From: Caballeronia sordidicola
Lineage (GTDB): Bacteria > Pseudomonadota > Gammaproteobacteria > Burkholderiales > Burkholderiaceae
Length of the DNA stretch: 64,000 nt
NCBI RefSeq assembly: GCF_001544455.2
Contig: NZ_FCOC02000009.1
Location: 124,001-188,000, forward strand
Direction of reading: 5' to 3'
Below are positions 1 to 9,795 of the stretch, one piece after another. How positions within the stretch are numbered: position 1 is the stretch's first letter; each line of letters starts with the position of its first letter. The translations under genes were made by a program, and so were the position numbers. The notes below the pieces were generated by a model, which was not told the DNA's origin, searched no databases, and worked only from the letters and a program-made list of their open reading frames with translations.

Positions 1-255
1 CAAGTGAATCAGTGGTGAATCGCCTCTAACCTGGCTCGGCGGATTTTAACCGGGCCGTCTTCTTCGAGACAGGATCGTGTCTAGATTCGATTACGCGTTA
101 TCGGGGTTATCGGCGTGAATGCGATAATCTTGAGCCGTTAATATGCACGTCCAATTCCGCCAGCCACGCTGGTATGGCTTGACTCACGAAAGCTTCGCGT
201 TTCTACTAACGCCCCTGTCAGGAATTGCTTGCCCCATGCGGTGCTGAGGAGAACA

Positions 256-945
256 ATGCGCGGCCCCACCAAAAAACAACTGTCGTTAGTCGAACTGGTC
301 GACCAAGGCCTGAGCGTCGAGGAGATTGCGATGCGCACGGGCAAGCTCGTGGCATCGGTTCACAAACAGTTGAACCGGGTCCGGCGCAAAGTGCGCGAGG
401 GGCACTTTGCGCCCGCACCGCTGCCTATCGAGCTGGCAGCGGCGACGCCGCGCATCTATCTTGCCGGTTTCGACGTTTTCCGTTCCGACGCCATGAGTCA
501 CGGCGAGACGCTCAAGGCGATGTGCCAGTCGCGCGGGACGATAGGCTTGTATCCGCTTGACGGGCAGGTTCCCGGCGAGCTGGATCATCTCGGCAAGGCG
601 CAATGGATTTGCCGCGCAAATATGGAAGCGATCCGTTCGGCGGATATTGTCATGGCGAATCTCAACGACTTCCGCGGCGCTGGAGAGCCGGACAGCGGCA
701 CCGCGTTCGAGGCGGGATTTGCCGCCGCGCTAGGCAAACCAATATGGGCTTACACCGGCGATAACCGCACGCTGATCGAGCGTGTATCGGTTAAAAAAGA
801 CGGCGGCGCTTCTTATTGCGCCAACGGCTTTGTGGTCGAGGATTTCGGCTTGAAGTTCAATCTCATGCTTGCGTGTTCAGCACGTATTGTCGTAGGCGGC
901 CCGGAGGATTGTCTCGACGCGATGGCCGCGGAGGGACTGATTTAA
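256..945 (+). CDS. Nucleoside 2-deoxyribosyltransferase-like protein with HTH-like N-terminus
   Basis: Predicted cytosolic protein of 229 residues. Residues 67-165 match the nucleoside 2-deoxyribosyltransferase family: IYLAG near 67, ADIVMANLNDF near 129, then PDSGTAFEAGFA, whose Asp146 and Glu152 sit where the family has active-site acids. Members exchange or hydrolyse the base of deoxynucleosides. The first 50 residues are basic and look like a helix-turn-helix (VEEIAMRTGKLVASVHKQL), which is unusual for a plain transferase and could mean DNA binding or just a helical extension. The ATG at 256 is chosen over one at 229 because AGGAGA lies just upstream. Its substrate cannot be told from sequence. 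Confidence 0.8.
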   Translation: MRGPTKKQLSLVELVDQGLSVEEIAMRTGKLVASVHKQLNRVRRKVREGHFAPAPLPIELAAATPRIYLAGFDVFRSDAMSHGETLKAMCQSRGTIGLYPLDGQVPGELDHLGKAQWICRANMEAIRSADIVMANLNDFRGAGEPDSGTAFEAGFAAALGKPIWAYTGDNRTLIERVSVKKDGGASYCANGFVVEDFGLKFNLMLACSARIVVGGPEDCLDAMAAEGLI

Positions 946-951
946 ATTGCT

Positions 952-1850
952 TTAAACAATGGGACCATCGGCCTGCTGGCGCCGGATAGCAACCATTATG
1001 GAACTCCCTACAATCAGCACAATACCGGCAAGCGACACCATGCCTATGGTCTCGCCCCACGCCACGTAGCCAAAGATCGCGGCCCACACAATGCTCGTGT
1101 AGTTATACGGCGCGAGCGCGCTGGCATCGGCTTGGCGGAAAGCCATGGTCATCAGCAATTGACCCGTGCCGGCGAGGACGCCGACCAGCGCCAGAATTGC
1201 GAGCGAATCCAGCGTGGGCGGCGTCCAGGCGAACATCAGCGAGAAGCCGCTGACCACCGCGCCAATCAAAGTGAAGTAAAGCACGGTGACGCCGGAGTCA
1301 TCGCTTGCGCGAAGCCGCTTGATCTGCAAGATCGACAACGCGCCGAATATCGCGCTGAGAATCAACAGCAACGGACCAAGCAACTCGTCTGATCGCTGCT
1401 CGGACGCACGACCAGCAACACGCCAATAAAGCCGATGGCCGCCGCGCCCGCATCGCGCCGCCTCAACGTTTCCTTAAGCAGCAAGGGGGCCAGCGCGATC
1501 ACGAAAATCGTCTCCGAATAGACGATGGCAACGGCCTCGCTCAACGGCACGTAAGGCAAGCCGGCAAAGAAAAGTCCAAGCGCGCAAAGCAAGGTGATCG
1601 CCCGCAGCGTCTGCGCCTTGATGTCAAGGTTCATCAAGCGTCGCGCCAGCGGTTTGCTGCTTTGAAGGCTTATGACGATAGCGGGCAGCAGGCCGAAAAC
1701 CATCCGGAAGAAGGTTACTTCGTTCGCTGGATAGCGAAGGCTGAGCGACTTCGCGAGAGCATCGACCAACGCAAAGCAAAGCATGGCGGCGAGAATCTGC
1801 GTGACGCTGCGCAGCGGCACGGCTTTGCTTTGCGCGATCGAAAGAGGCAT
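952..1850 (-). pseudogene. EamA/DMT-family permease, frameshifted
   Basis: Two adjacent minus-strand reading frames together give one EamA (drug/metabolite transporter) permease of about 300 residues with ten hydrophobic segments. The first half starts at the ATG at 1850 (MPLSIAQSKAV) and runs to LLVVRPSSDQ, the usual end of EamA repeat 1; it then goes out of frame and stops near 1362. The second half resumes in another frame at about 1385 (LLGPLLLILSAIFGAL) and runs to 952. Joining them needs one base added near 1385, so a 1-nt deletion is the simplest cause. It is either a recent pseudogene or a sequencing error. Substrate unknown. Confidence 0.75.
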
Positions 1851-1996
1851 GAGGTTCACGTTTCCCGGGTAAAACGGCGGCTTTGAACACCGCATAGCTT
1901 AGCACCGGGAATTCGCGAACAGAACCGCGTATTCGCTCAGCCGGCCCGCTGTGTCGGCTGGCGTCAATCCGTTGTCGTTTTAGGGTTTTGCCGCGC

Positions 1997-3235
1997 TCAG
2001 GCCGTTATATCGCTGCCTAGAATCGCGCCCTCGTCCTTCAGCGCACTGATGCGTTCATCGGAGAAACCATATTCGCGCAGCACTTCCCACGTATGTTGCC
2101 CCAAAAGCGGCGCGGGCACGGGGGATTGCGTGCGGCCATCGGAGAAATGAATTGGCAGACCCAGGCCGCGCATTCGTCCTGCTAGCGGATGCGTCGTTTC
2201 CACGATCATCCCGCGCGCCAGCGCCTGCTCGTGCGCGACCGCTTCCGGCACACCAAGCACCGGACCCGACGGCAAGCCGATTGCATCGAACATCGCGAGC
2301 CATTCGCTTGTTGTCCGCTCGATCAGCCGGTTCGTCAGGATCTCCACCAGCACGCCGCGATGCTTCATGCGCCCGGCATTGGTCTTGAAACGCTCGTCGT
2401 CAGCCAGGCCCGGAATATCCAGCGCGCCGACCAGGCGCTCGTAGTTGCTCTGGTTCGCCGCACCGATATTCACCCAGCCATCGCTCGTGCGAAACGCCTG
2501 ATAAGGCGCGCTCGTCGGATTCGCCGAGCCTGCTTTCGGCAACACGGTGCCGTCGGCAAAATAGTTGGCGAAGGCCCAATACATCTGCTGCAAACCCGCT
2601 TCGAACAGCGATGTGTCGACCATCTGCCCCAGGCCAGTTCTCTGCTTGCCCGCATACGCCGCGCAAATGCCAAGCGCCGCGAGAATGCCCGCATTGATGT
2701 CGGTCACGGGCGAACCGGCCTTGATCGGCGCCTGTCCCGGTTCGCCAGTCATGCTCATCAAACCGCTCATGCCTTGCGCGATGAGGTCGAAGCCGCCTTT
2801 ATCGGCCATCGGACCGCTGCGCCCGAAGCCCGATATCGCGCAATAGATCAGCCCGGGATTGTCAGCCTTTAGCGCCTCGTAACCCATGCCAAGTTTTTCC
2901 ATCGTGCCGCGCCGATAGTTCTCCGTGACCACGTCGGCCGTAGCAAGCATCTTGCGCAGTACTTCACGTCCGCCATCGGTTTTCAGGTTGATCGCGACAC
3001 CGCGTTTGTTGCGGTTCACGATCATGAACGACGCCGATTCACCGCCCTCCAGAATAGGCGCGAAGCGGCGGCAATCGTCGCCGCCGGGAATCTTTTCGAC
3101 CTTGATGACGTCCGCGCCCATGTCGGCGAGCATCATGCCGCAAATGGGTCCGGACATGATGTGCGCGAGTTCGATCACACGCATGCCGGCGAGCGGTCCC
3201 GGGCTTTTACTATCGGATGTTTCGTGTTCTGCCAT
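1997..3235 (-). CDS. Class III CoA-transferase (CaiB/BaiF family)
   Basis: Predicted 412-residue enzyme that moves CoA from a thioester to a carboxylic acid. The family signature is clear: an N-terminal PLAGMRVIELAHIMSGP segment, [27 protein letters not shown], and SPVTDINAG, whose Asp is the expected covalent catalytic residue. The ATG at 3235 is used because the coding sequence of the upstream hydratase ends 1 nt before it, so the two are probably translationally coupled. Last gene of a three-gene minus-strand operon with a hydratase and an MFS carrier. Substrate unknown; the CaiB plus CaiD-like pairing recalls carnitine metabolism, but nothing here proves that. Confidence 0.88.
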   Translation of the reverse strand: MAEHETSDSKSPGPLAGMRVIELAHIMSGPICGMMLADMGADVIKVEKIPGGDDCRRFAPILEGGESASFMIVNRNKRGVAINLKTDGGREVLRKMLATADVVTENYRRGTMEKLGMGYEALKADNPGLIYCAISGFGRSGPMADKGGFDLIAQGMSGLMSMTGEPGQAPIKAGSPVTDINAGILAALGICAAYAGKQRTGLGQMVDTSLFEAGLQQMYWAFANYFADGTVLPKAGSANPTSAPYQAFRTSDGWVNIGAANQSNYERLVGALDIPGLADDERFKTNAGRMKHRGVLVEILTNRLIERTTSEWLAMFDAIGLPSGPVLGVPEAVAHEQALARGMIVETTHPLAGRMRGLGLPIHFSDGRTQSPVPAPLLGQHTWEVLREYGFSDERISALKDEGAILGSDITA

Positions 3236-3236
3236 A

Positions 3237-4019
3237 TCAACGCCCCTTGAATTCCGGTTTGACCTTGTCGAGGAAGGCCTGATAGCCGGTGCGGAAATCT
3301 TCCGTGCCAAAGCACGCGAAACCTTCATCGCGTTCTGCGTCGGTGAGCGGCGCCGGGTTCATTGCGCGCTTGACGAACTGCTTGTGCCAGCGCGCGACAA
3401 GCGGAGCACCATCGGCAATACGGCGTGCGGTTGCCAGCGTCTCGTTTGTCACCTGATCGTCGGGAACGATTCGGGTGACGAGGCCTTTCGCGAATGCCTC
3501 TTCTGCATCGAAGATACGGCCCTCGAGCAATATCTCCAGCGCCACGGCGCGGCCGGCAAGCTGCACGAGCGCGTCCAGTTCCGCATGCGCCATCACGAGG
3601 CCCAGGTTCTTGATTGGCACACCGAAGCGGCTCGATTCGCCGCAAATGCGCAGGTCGCACATTGCGGCAATTTCAAGTCCACCGCCCACGCATATTCCGC
3701 GAATCATCGCGACGATCGGATGGCGGCACGCATCGAGCGACGCCAGCGTGCGATGCATGATCGCGCCATACGCACGCGCCTGTTCCACGTTGGACCGGTC
3801 GGTGCGAAACTCCGCTATGTCGTTGCCCGGCGAGAACGCTTTTTCTCCCGCGCCGCGAAGGACGATGCAGCGCAGGGCGTCATCGGCGGAAAGCGTGTCG
3901 ATGGTTTCGCCCAGCGCTTGCCAGAGCGGCTTGGTCATCGCGTTGAGTTTCGCTGGCCGGTCGATGACAACCGTAGCGATGGTCTCCTCACGCTCGACTC
4001 GAATGGAAGCGTCAGTCAC
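3237..4019 (-). CDS. Enoyl-CoA hydratase/isomerase family protein
   Basis: Predicted 260-residue crotonase-fold enzyme. It shows the two oxyanion-hole segments of the family, FSPGNDIAEF and ICVGGGLEIAAMCDLRI, and the usual C-terminal helical region. The start is a GTG at 4019 preceded by GAGGAG seven bases upstream; the longer open frame reaching back into the MFS gene has no such signal. It lies between an MFS carrier (11 nt upstream) and a class III CoA-transferase (1 nt downstream), so it probably hydrates or isomerises the CoA ester made by that transferase. Reaction within the crotonase superfamily cannot be fixed from sequence. Confidence 0.88.
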   Translation of the reverse strand: MTDASIRVEREETIATVVIDRPAKLNAMTKPLWQALGETIDTLSADDALRCIVLRGAGEKAFSPGNDIAEFRTDRSNVEQARAYGAIMHRTLASLDACRHPIVAMIRGICVGGGLEIAAMCDLRICGESSRFGVPIKNLGLVMAHAELDALVQLAGRAVALEILLEGRIFDAEEAFAKGLVTRIVPDDQVTNETLATARRIADGAPLVARWHKQFVKRAMNPAPLTDAERDEGFACFGTEDFRTGYQAFLDKVKPEFKGR

Positions 4020-4030
4020 GTCGTCTCCTC

Positions 4031-5323
4031 TTATACGAACTTGCGCAGCGGCTCGGCGTTCTCGCCTGCGGCGGGTACGTCCGCGAGCATCCGGTCCGGC
4101 CGCATGGTGAACGAGAGCACGATGCCAACCGCCATCAGGATCATGGATACCGTGAACGGCAGGTTCCAGTTCCCCGTCCGGTCGATAAGAAATCCGCCTG
4201 CAACCGGGCTGATGATCGCGGCCAACGCCGAACCTGAATTCATGATGCCGCTGGCAGTGCCCGCATGTTTCGGCGCGATATCCATGGGCACGGCCCACAT
4301 CGGTCCGATCGTCATTTCGTTGAAGAAGAAGCCGCCGCTCAGGCACAGCGCCGCCAACGTGATCGACATGTTGGACACGAGCATGATTGGCGCAAGCGAG
4401 AGCAGCGTCAGCAACATGCACACGCCGACCATCACGTTGCGCGCGAGGCGAAGGTTCTTACTGCGCCGCAAGATGCGATCCGTCACCGATCCACCCAGCC
4501 AGTCGCCCAGCACGCCCGCAAAGAAAACGCCTGAAGCAAAGAGCGCGGACTTGCCCAACTGCATGTGGTAGTTGTGAAGGAAGTACTGCGGAATCCATCC
4601 AAGGAAGAGCCACAACACCCAGCCATAGCAGAAGTAGACGGCCGTGACCGGCGCCATGCGTCCGAGCAACGCACGCCACGGCACGGGCGTTCTCTGCTTC
4701 ACGCCGGAGAACGATGAAAGCGTCTCGCACTCGGCGTCGGTGATGGCGCTATGTTCGCGCGGGTTATCGCGGAAATAGAAGATCCACACGACCGCCCAAA
4801 GAAAGCTCACGATCCCCGTCACAATGAACGCGCCGCGCCAGCTTGTCGCAATCATCAGCCACACGATCAACGGCGGCGCAACGGCGTTGCCAATGCGCGA
4901 TGCCGCGTGCGTGACGCCTTGGGCAAAGCCGCGTTTATCGGCGGGCATCCAGTTCGACATGGCGCGCGTGGCGGTCGGGAACGTCGCACCTTCGCCCAGT
5001 CCAAGCAGCAAGCGCGCAATGATCAGTGATATGAACCCGCCGGACAGTCCCGTCATGACCGTTGCGCCCGCCCAGATCACGGCGCATACAGCGAGTGTCC
5101 GACGCGGCCCGAACCTGTCGCCAACCCATCCGCCGATGATCTGGAACACGAGATACGGATAAGCGAATGCAGAGAAAACAAAACCAATTTGCGTATGCGA
5201 CAAATGCAGTTCCGCGCCGAACTGCGAGGCTGCGGTGCTGACATTGACTCGGTCGACATACGTGATGAAATACATGGCGCACAGCAGTAGCAAAACGCGC
5301 GTCGTAGCTCGACGGAACATCAT
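4031..5323 (-). CDS. MFS transporter, anion:cation symporter type
   Basis: Predicted inner-membrane carrier of 430 residues with about twelve transmembrane helices. FITYVDRVNVSTAAS in helix 1, GWVGDRFGPRRTL between helices 2 and 3, and LLLGLGEGATFPTATRAMSNWMP are typical of the anion:cation symporter group (glucarate, phthalate, tartrate carriers), so the substrate is likely an organic acid. The ATG at 5323 (first of two adjacent ATGs) follows AAGGAGACG, which decides the start against an upstream ATG at 5350. First gene of the operon with the hydratase and CoA-transferase, suggesting import of the acid that they activate. Confidence 0.88.
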   Translation of the reverse strand: MMFRRATTRVLLLLCAMYFITYVDRVNVSTAASQFGAELHLSHTQIGFVFSAFAYPYLVFQIIGGWVGDRFGPRRTLAVCAVIWAGATVMTGLSGGFISLIIARLLLGLGEGATFPTATRAMSNWMPADKRGFAQGVTHAASRIGNAVAPPLIVWLMIATSWRGAFIVTGIVSFLWAVVWIFYFRDNPREHSAITDAECETLSSFSGVKQRTPVPWRALLGRMAPVTAVYFCYGWVLWLFLGWIPQYFLHNYHMQLGKSALFASGVFFAGVLGDWLGGSVTDRILRRSKNLRLARNVMVGVCMLLTLLSLAPIMLVSNMSITLAALCLSGGFFFNEMTIGPMWAVPMDIAPKHAGTASGIMNSGSALAAIISPVAGGFLIDRTGNWNLPFTVSMILMAVGIVLSFTMRPDRMLADVPAAGENAEPLRKFV

Positions 5324-5521
5324 CGTCTCCTTGATTAGTGCGTGCTTCATCGCGACGCCCTGGAGCGCCTGAAGCGAACTGCATCCGGAACTTCGAAAAG
5401 CCTTAGTGGTTGGGTATGGCAGCGGTGCTGCGAATCCTGGGCTTGCGCGGTCGTGTCATGCTTGTCTCCAGTGCGCGAACTTCTGAATACGTCCGCTATG
5501 TGTACGAAGCGATTCCGGCTT

Positions 5522-8500
5522 TCAAGAATTCTTTAGCGCGGACGCAAGAACGCGGGCAACGTGCATTGCCTTCGCATTCGTTCCGTCGGCTATTTGATGG
5601 CGGCAACTGGTGCCGTCGGCAACAATCAGCGCGCCTGCCGCCTTGCGTATGGCAGGCAGCAGCGACAACTCGGCCATCGCTTTGGACGCCGCATAGTGTT
5701 CAGCTTCATAGCCAAAACTGCCGGCCATTCCACAACACGACGATTCGATCACCTGCACCTCCAGCGAAGGAATCCAGCCAAGCACGGCCTGAACCGGGCG
5801 AAATACATCGAATGCTTTTTGATGACAGTGGCCGTGCACGAGCGCCTTTGGATTGGCGATCGATTTCAACGAAAGCCGCAAGCGCCCCGCCTGTTTTTCC
5901 TTCACCAGGAATTCTTCGAACAGAAACGATGTCTGCGCGAGCTTGCGCGCTTCCTCGCCATAGCCATAGTCGAGGAATTCATCGCGAAATGACAGCAGGC
6001 ACGAAGGTTCGAGACCCACGACAGGCACGCCGCGTTCAATGAACGGCCGCAGCGTATCGAGCGTGCGGCGCGCTTCGGCTTTCGCTTCATCGACTTTTCC
6101 CGCCGACAAAAACGTGCGTCCGCAACACAGTGGACGTTCGCCGTCTTTCAGGTTCAGATGGACGGTATAACCCGCGGCCTCCAGCACCTGCTTGGCCGCG
6201 CGTGCATTGTCCGGCTCCATGTAGTTGTTGAACGTATCGACGAACAGCAGCACTTCCTTGCCATTGACCGAGGGCGGCAAAGGCTGTTCAGCCGTCGATA
6301 AAAACGCTGCAACGAACTTCGGGAACGCGCGTTCAGGCGCAAGGCCAAGACGCGTCTTGAGCCAGCCGGCGACCCGCGGCAGACGTTCCACCGAACCGAA
6401 CAACGAAGGCACGCGGCTCGCATAAGGCGCATACCGCGGCATGAATCCCACCAGCCGATCGCGCAAGCGCAGTCCGTTCTTCGCGGTCCACGCAGCGCGC
6501 GCCTCGATCTTGATCTTCGCCATGTCGACGCCCGTCGGGCAATCGCGCTTGCAGCCCTTGCACGACACACACAGATCCAGCACGTCTTTCACGTCCTGGC
6601 TTGCGAGCCCTTCGTCGCCGAGTTGCCCGCTGATCGCGAGCCGCAACGTATTCGCGCGGCCACGCGTCACATGCTGCTCGTCCTTTGTGATCCGATAACT
6701 CGGGCACATCGTGCCTGCATCGAACTTGCGGCAATGGCCATTGTTGTTGCACATCTCGACCGCTTTCGCGAGACCGCCGGTGCGGTCGTCGCCAGTACCC
6801 TCCGGCGTTTCGTCGCCGGTCAGCGGATCACGCGTCACGTTCCATTGCGACCAGTCGAGTTGCGTCTTGAGCGCCCGTTCACGGTACGACGGCGGGAAAC
6901 GGAAGTTGCTCGCGTCGTCCATCTTCGGCGGGTTCACGATGCGATCCGGACTCATGCGATTCTCGGGATCGAATAACGTCTTGATCTCGCGGAACGCCTC
7001 ATTGATTCGGGGTCCGTACTGCCATGCGACCCATTCGCCACGACACAAACCGTCGCCGTGTTCGCCCGAATAAGCGCCCTTGTATTCGCGCACCAGCGCC
7101 GACGCTTCTTCCGCGATCGCGCGCATCTTTTGCGCGCCGTCGCGGCGCATGTCCAGAATCGGCCGCACGTGCAGCGTGCCCACGCTCGCATGGGCGTACC
7201 ACGTGCCTTCGGTATGGTGCTTGTGAAAGACCTCGGTAAGACGTGTCGTGTACTGCGCGAGATGCTCGAGCGGCACCGCGCAATCTTCAATGAACGAAAC
7301 CGGCTTGCCGTCGCCCTTCATGCTCATCATGATATTGAGCCCGGCCTTGCGCACTTCCCACAGGGCCTTTTGCTGCGCGGCCTCGGGCATCTCGACAACT
7401 GAACCGGGCAAGCCGAGATCGCCCATCAGTTCAACAAGCTGCGCAAGCTTGGCGAGTTGCACGGCTTTATCGGCGCCTGCAAACTCGACCAGCAACACCG
7501 CTTGCGGCTGACCCACCAGCGCCTTTTCAATGACCGGCCGAAACGCCGGATTGGACATCGAAAGATCGATCATGGTGCGATCGACGAGTTCCACCGCAAC
7601 CGGACCCAGCTTGACGATGTGCTGCGTCATGTCCATTGCGTCGTAGAACGTCGGGAAGTTCACGACGCCCAGCGTCTTGTGTTCCGGGAGCGGCCAGAGC
7701 TTCAACGTGAGCCGCCGGCTGAACGCGAGCGTGCCTTCCGAGCCAACCAGCAGATGCGCGAGGTTCGGTTCGCCATTGGCGCTGAAGGGCAACGGGCTTT
7801 GGCAATCGAAGAGATCGATGTTGTAGCCCGCCACGCGCCTCAACACCTTCGGCACCTGCTCGCGGATTTCATCGCGTTCGCGTTGTGCGATGCGTTGTAT
7901 GTCTTCAATCAGGGAGCGCATGCGCGCATCCGGGGACATCGCGCTCAAAGCGCCGAACGCCGCTTGATGACCGTCAGCCAGCACGGCGTCGATGGACGCA
8001 ACGTTGTGCACCATGATCCCGTATTCCATGGAACGGGAGCCACACGAATTGTTGCCCGCCATGCCGCCGATCGTGCACTGCGCACTTGTCGATACATCCA
8101 CGGGAAACCACAAGCCATGTGGTTTGAGCCACGCGTTCAGATGATCCAGCACCACGCCCGGTTCCACTGTCACGGTGCGCGCTTCGGCGTCGAAATCGAC
8201 AATGTTGTTGAGCCACTTGCTTGTATCGATAATCAGCGCTTCACCAATCGTCTGCCCGCACTGGCTCGTTCCCGCGCCGCGTGCGAGCACGGGCGCACGG
8301 GCGTCGCGCGCTATGTCCAGCGCGAGCAGCAAGTCGGCCTGGTCGCGTGGCACGACAACGCCCATCGGCATGATCTGATAGATCGATGCATCGGTCGCAT
8401 AACGGCCGCGCGCCGCGCGGTCGAACAGCACGTCGCCTTTCAGCTCGCGGCGCAATCGCGCGGCGAGCGGAGAAAGCGTGGCCCTGGCCGATTCCGGCAT

Positions 8501-8545
8501 CAGGTGGATCGGCTGGACGAGTGCTTCGGGGGATCGGGTCAGCAT
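5522..8545 (-). CDS. FAD-linked oxidase with C-terminal Fe-S and CCG domains (YdiJ-like)
   Basis: Predicted 1007-residue flavo-iron-sulfur dehydrogenase, close in length to E. coli YdiJ (about 1018), a D-2-hydroxy acid (D-2-hydroxyglutarate) dehydrogenase. Order of domains: PCMH-type FAD binding (GVVVPRDQADL, then GGMAGNNSCGSRSMEYG), FAD-oxidase C-terminal domain, a ferredoxin-like domain (CVSCKGCKRDCPTGVDM near 650), then two cysteine-rich CCG blocks (PLCCGRTF and SSCCGMAGSFGYE). It lies 15 nt after an aminotransferase that is expected to use glyoxylate, so glycolate, D-glycerate or D-lactate are also plausible substrates. The ATG at 8545 has no strong ribosome-binding site and an internal start is possible. 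Confidence 0.88.
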   Translation of the reverse strand: MLTRSPEALVQPIHLMPESARATLSPLAARLRRELKGDVLFDRAARGRYATDASIYQIMPMGVVVPRDQADLLLALDIARDARAPVLARGAGTSQCGQTIGEALIIDTSKWLNNIVDFDAEARTVTVEPGVVLDHLNAWLKPHGLWFPVDVSTSAQCTIGGMAGNNSCGSRSMEYGIMVHNVASIDAVLADGHQAAFGALSAMSPDARMRSLIEDIQRIAQRERDEIREQVPKVLRRVAGYNIDLFDCQSPLPFSANGEPNLAHLLVGSEGTLAFSRRLTLKLWPLPEHKTLGVVNFPTFYDAMDMTQHIVKLGPVAVELVDRTMIDLSMSNPAFRPVIEKALVGQPQAVLLVEFAGADKAVQLAKLAQLVELMGDLGLPGSVVEMPEAAQQKALWEVRKAGLNIMMSMKGDGKPVSFIEDCAVPLEHLAQYTTRLTEVFHKHHTEGTWYAHASVGTLHVRPILDMRRDGAQKMRAIAEEASALVREYKGAYSGEHGDGLCRGEWVAWQYGPRINEAFREIKTLFDPENRMSPDRIVNPPKMDDASNFRFPPSYRERALKTQLDWSQWNVTRDPLTGDETPEGTGDDRTGGLAKAVEMCNNNGHCRKFDAGTMCPSYRITKDEQHVTRGRANTLRLAISGQLGDEGLASQDVKDVLDLCVSCKGCKRDCPTGVDMAKIKIEARAAWTAKNGLRLRDRLVGFMPRYAPYASRVPSLFGSVERLPRVAGWLKTRLGLAPERAFPKFVAAFLSTAEQPLPPSVNGKEVLLFVDTFNNYMEPDNARAAKQVLEAAGYTVHLNLKDGERPLCCGRTFLSAGKVDEAKAEARRTLDTLRPFIERGVPVVGLEPSCLLSFRDEFLDYGYGEEARKLAQTSFLFEEFLVKEKQAGRLRLSLKSIANPKALVHGHCHQKAFDVFRPVQAVLGWIPSLEVQVIESSCCGMAGSFGYEAEHYAASKAMAELSLLPAIRKAAGALIVADGTSCRHQIADGTNAKAMHVARVLASALKNS

Positions 8546-8560
8546 CGCTCTGGCGTATTC

Positions 8561-9781
8561 TCAGGCAGCCGCTTTCAAGGCGGGCGCCGCGGCGTTGTTC
8601 GTCAGGTAGTCCATTGCCGCGAGCACGCCGCTTGCCGCGAGTTTCACGCCTGCCAGCTTGAGACCCATCTCGCAGCCTGAAAGCGTCGCCATCAATGTGA
8701 GGTCGTTGCAGTCGCCAAGGTGCCCGATGCGAAACATGCGGCCCTTCAGCTTTCCGAGTCCCGTACCCAGCGACATGTCGAACTTCTCGTAGATCAGCTT
8801 GCGGACCGCGTCGGCGTCCACGCCTTCAGGCGTCATCACGCCCGTCAGCACCGGCGAATACACAGCCGGATCGGCGCACTGGATCTCGAGGCCCCACGCG
8901 TTCACCGCCGCGCGGCACGCCGCCGCCAGCCGCTGGTGACGCGCAAAGACGTTGTCGAGGCCTTCGTCGCCGATCATCTCGAGCGCTTCCGACAAGCCAT
9001 ATAATAAGTTCGTATTCGGCGTGTACGGCCAGTAACCACTCTTGTTCATCTCGATGATTTCATCCCACGCCCAGAACGCGCGCGGCAGCGTGGCCGTCTT
9101 GCCCGCCTCGATCGCCTTCTTCGATACCGCGTTGAAGCTGATCCCCGGCGGCAGCATCAACCCTTTTTGCGAGCCGGACACGGTGACGTCCACGCCCCAT
9201 TCGTCATGCCGGTAATCCGCTGAAGCGAGCCCGGAAATCGTATCGACGAGAAACAGCGCCGGGTGGCCCGCCGCGTCGATCGCCCGGCGCACCGCCGCGA
9301 TGTCCGACGTGACGCCCGTCGATGTCTCGTTGTGCACAACGCAGACCGCCTTGATCACGCGCTGCGTGTCTTCGCGCAAACGGGCTTCGATCATGTCGGC
9401 CTGCACGCCGCGCCGCCAACCTTCAATGCCGGGCAAACCGAGAAACTCCGGCTTGAGTCCGAGGTTCTCGGCCATTTTTTTCCAGAGCGTCGCGAAATGG
9501 CCGGTCTCGAACATCAGCACCGTGTCGCCGGGGCTGAGGGTATTGCACAGCGCCGCCTCCCATGCGCCCGTGCCCGACGCGGGATAGATCACCACGGGTT
9601 GCGCGGTCTTGAAGATCGCCTTGATGCCGTCGAGCACCTTCAGCCCGAGCGCACCGAATTCCGGCCCGCGATGGTCGATGGTCGGATAACTCATCGCGCG
9701 CAGGATGCGGTCGGGCACGGGGCTCGGCCCAGGAATCTGCAGGAAATGGCGACCGGCGGGATGGAAATCGAGCTTCAACAT
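8561..9781 (-). CDS. Serine-glyoxylate / alanine-glyoxylate type aminotransferase
   Basis: Predicted 406-residue class V PLP aminotransferase. The N-terminal FLQIPGPSPVPDRIL and DHRGPEF, the SGTGAWEAAL phosphate-binding region and VSGSQKGLMLPPG with the PLP lysine match serine-glyoxylate aminotransferases, which convert glyoxylate to glycine with serine or alanine as donor. The ATG at 9781 follows AAAGGACG; the frame continues upstream to a TTG but lacks such a signal. First gene of an operon with the FAD oxidase, which could feed it glyoxylate or use the 2-oxoacid made. A perfect 16-bp palindrome lies 15 nt upstream of the start, the likely operator of the divergent GntR protein. Confidence 0.87.
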   Translation of the reverse strand: MLKLDFHPAGRHFLQIPGPSPVPDRILRAMSYPTIDHRGPEFGALGLKVLDGIKAIFKTAQPVVIYPASGTGAWEAALCNTLSPGDTVLMFETGHFATLWKKMAENLGLKPEFLGLPGIEGWRRGVQADMIEARLREDTQRVIKAVCVVHNETSTGVTSDIAAVRRAIDAAGHPALFLVDTISGLASADYRHDEWGVDVTVSGSQKGLMLPPGISFNAVSKKAIEAGKTATLPRAFWAWDEIIEMNKSGYWPYTPNTNLLYGLSEALEMIGDEGLDNVFARHQRLAAACRAAVNAWGLEIQCADPAVYSPVLTGVMTPEGVDADAVRKLIYEKFDMSLGTGLGKLKGRMFRIGHLGDCNDLTLMATLSGCEMGLKLAGVKLAASGVLAAMDYLTNNAAAPALKAAA

Positions 9782-9795
9782 GATGCGTCCTTTGA

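Noticed and set aside
2925-4571. A 548-codon plus-strand open frame
   Set aside because: It lies antisense to the CoA-transferase, hydratase and MFS genes. Its protein is Arg/Ser/Pro-rich with no family motif, as expected for a shadow of high-GC codons.
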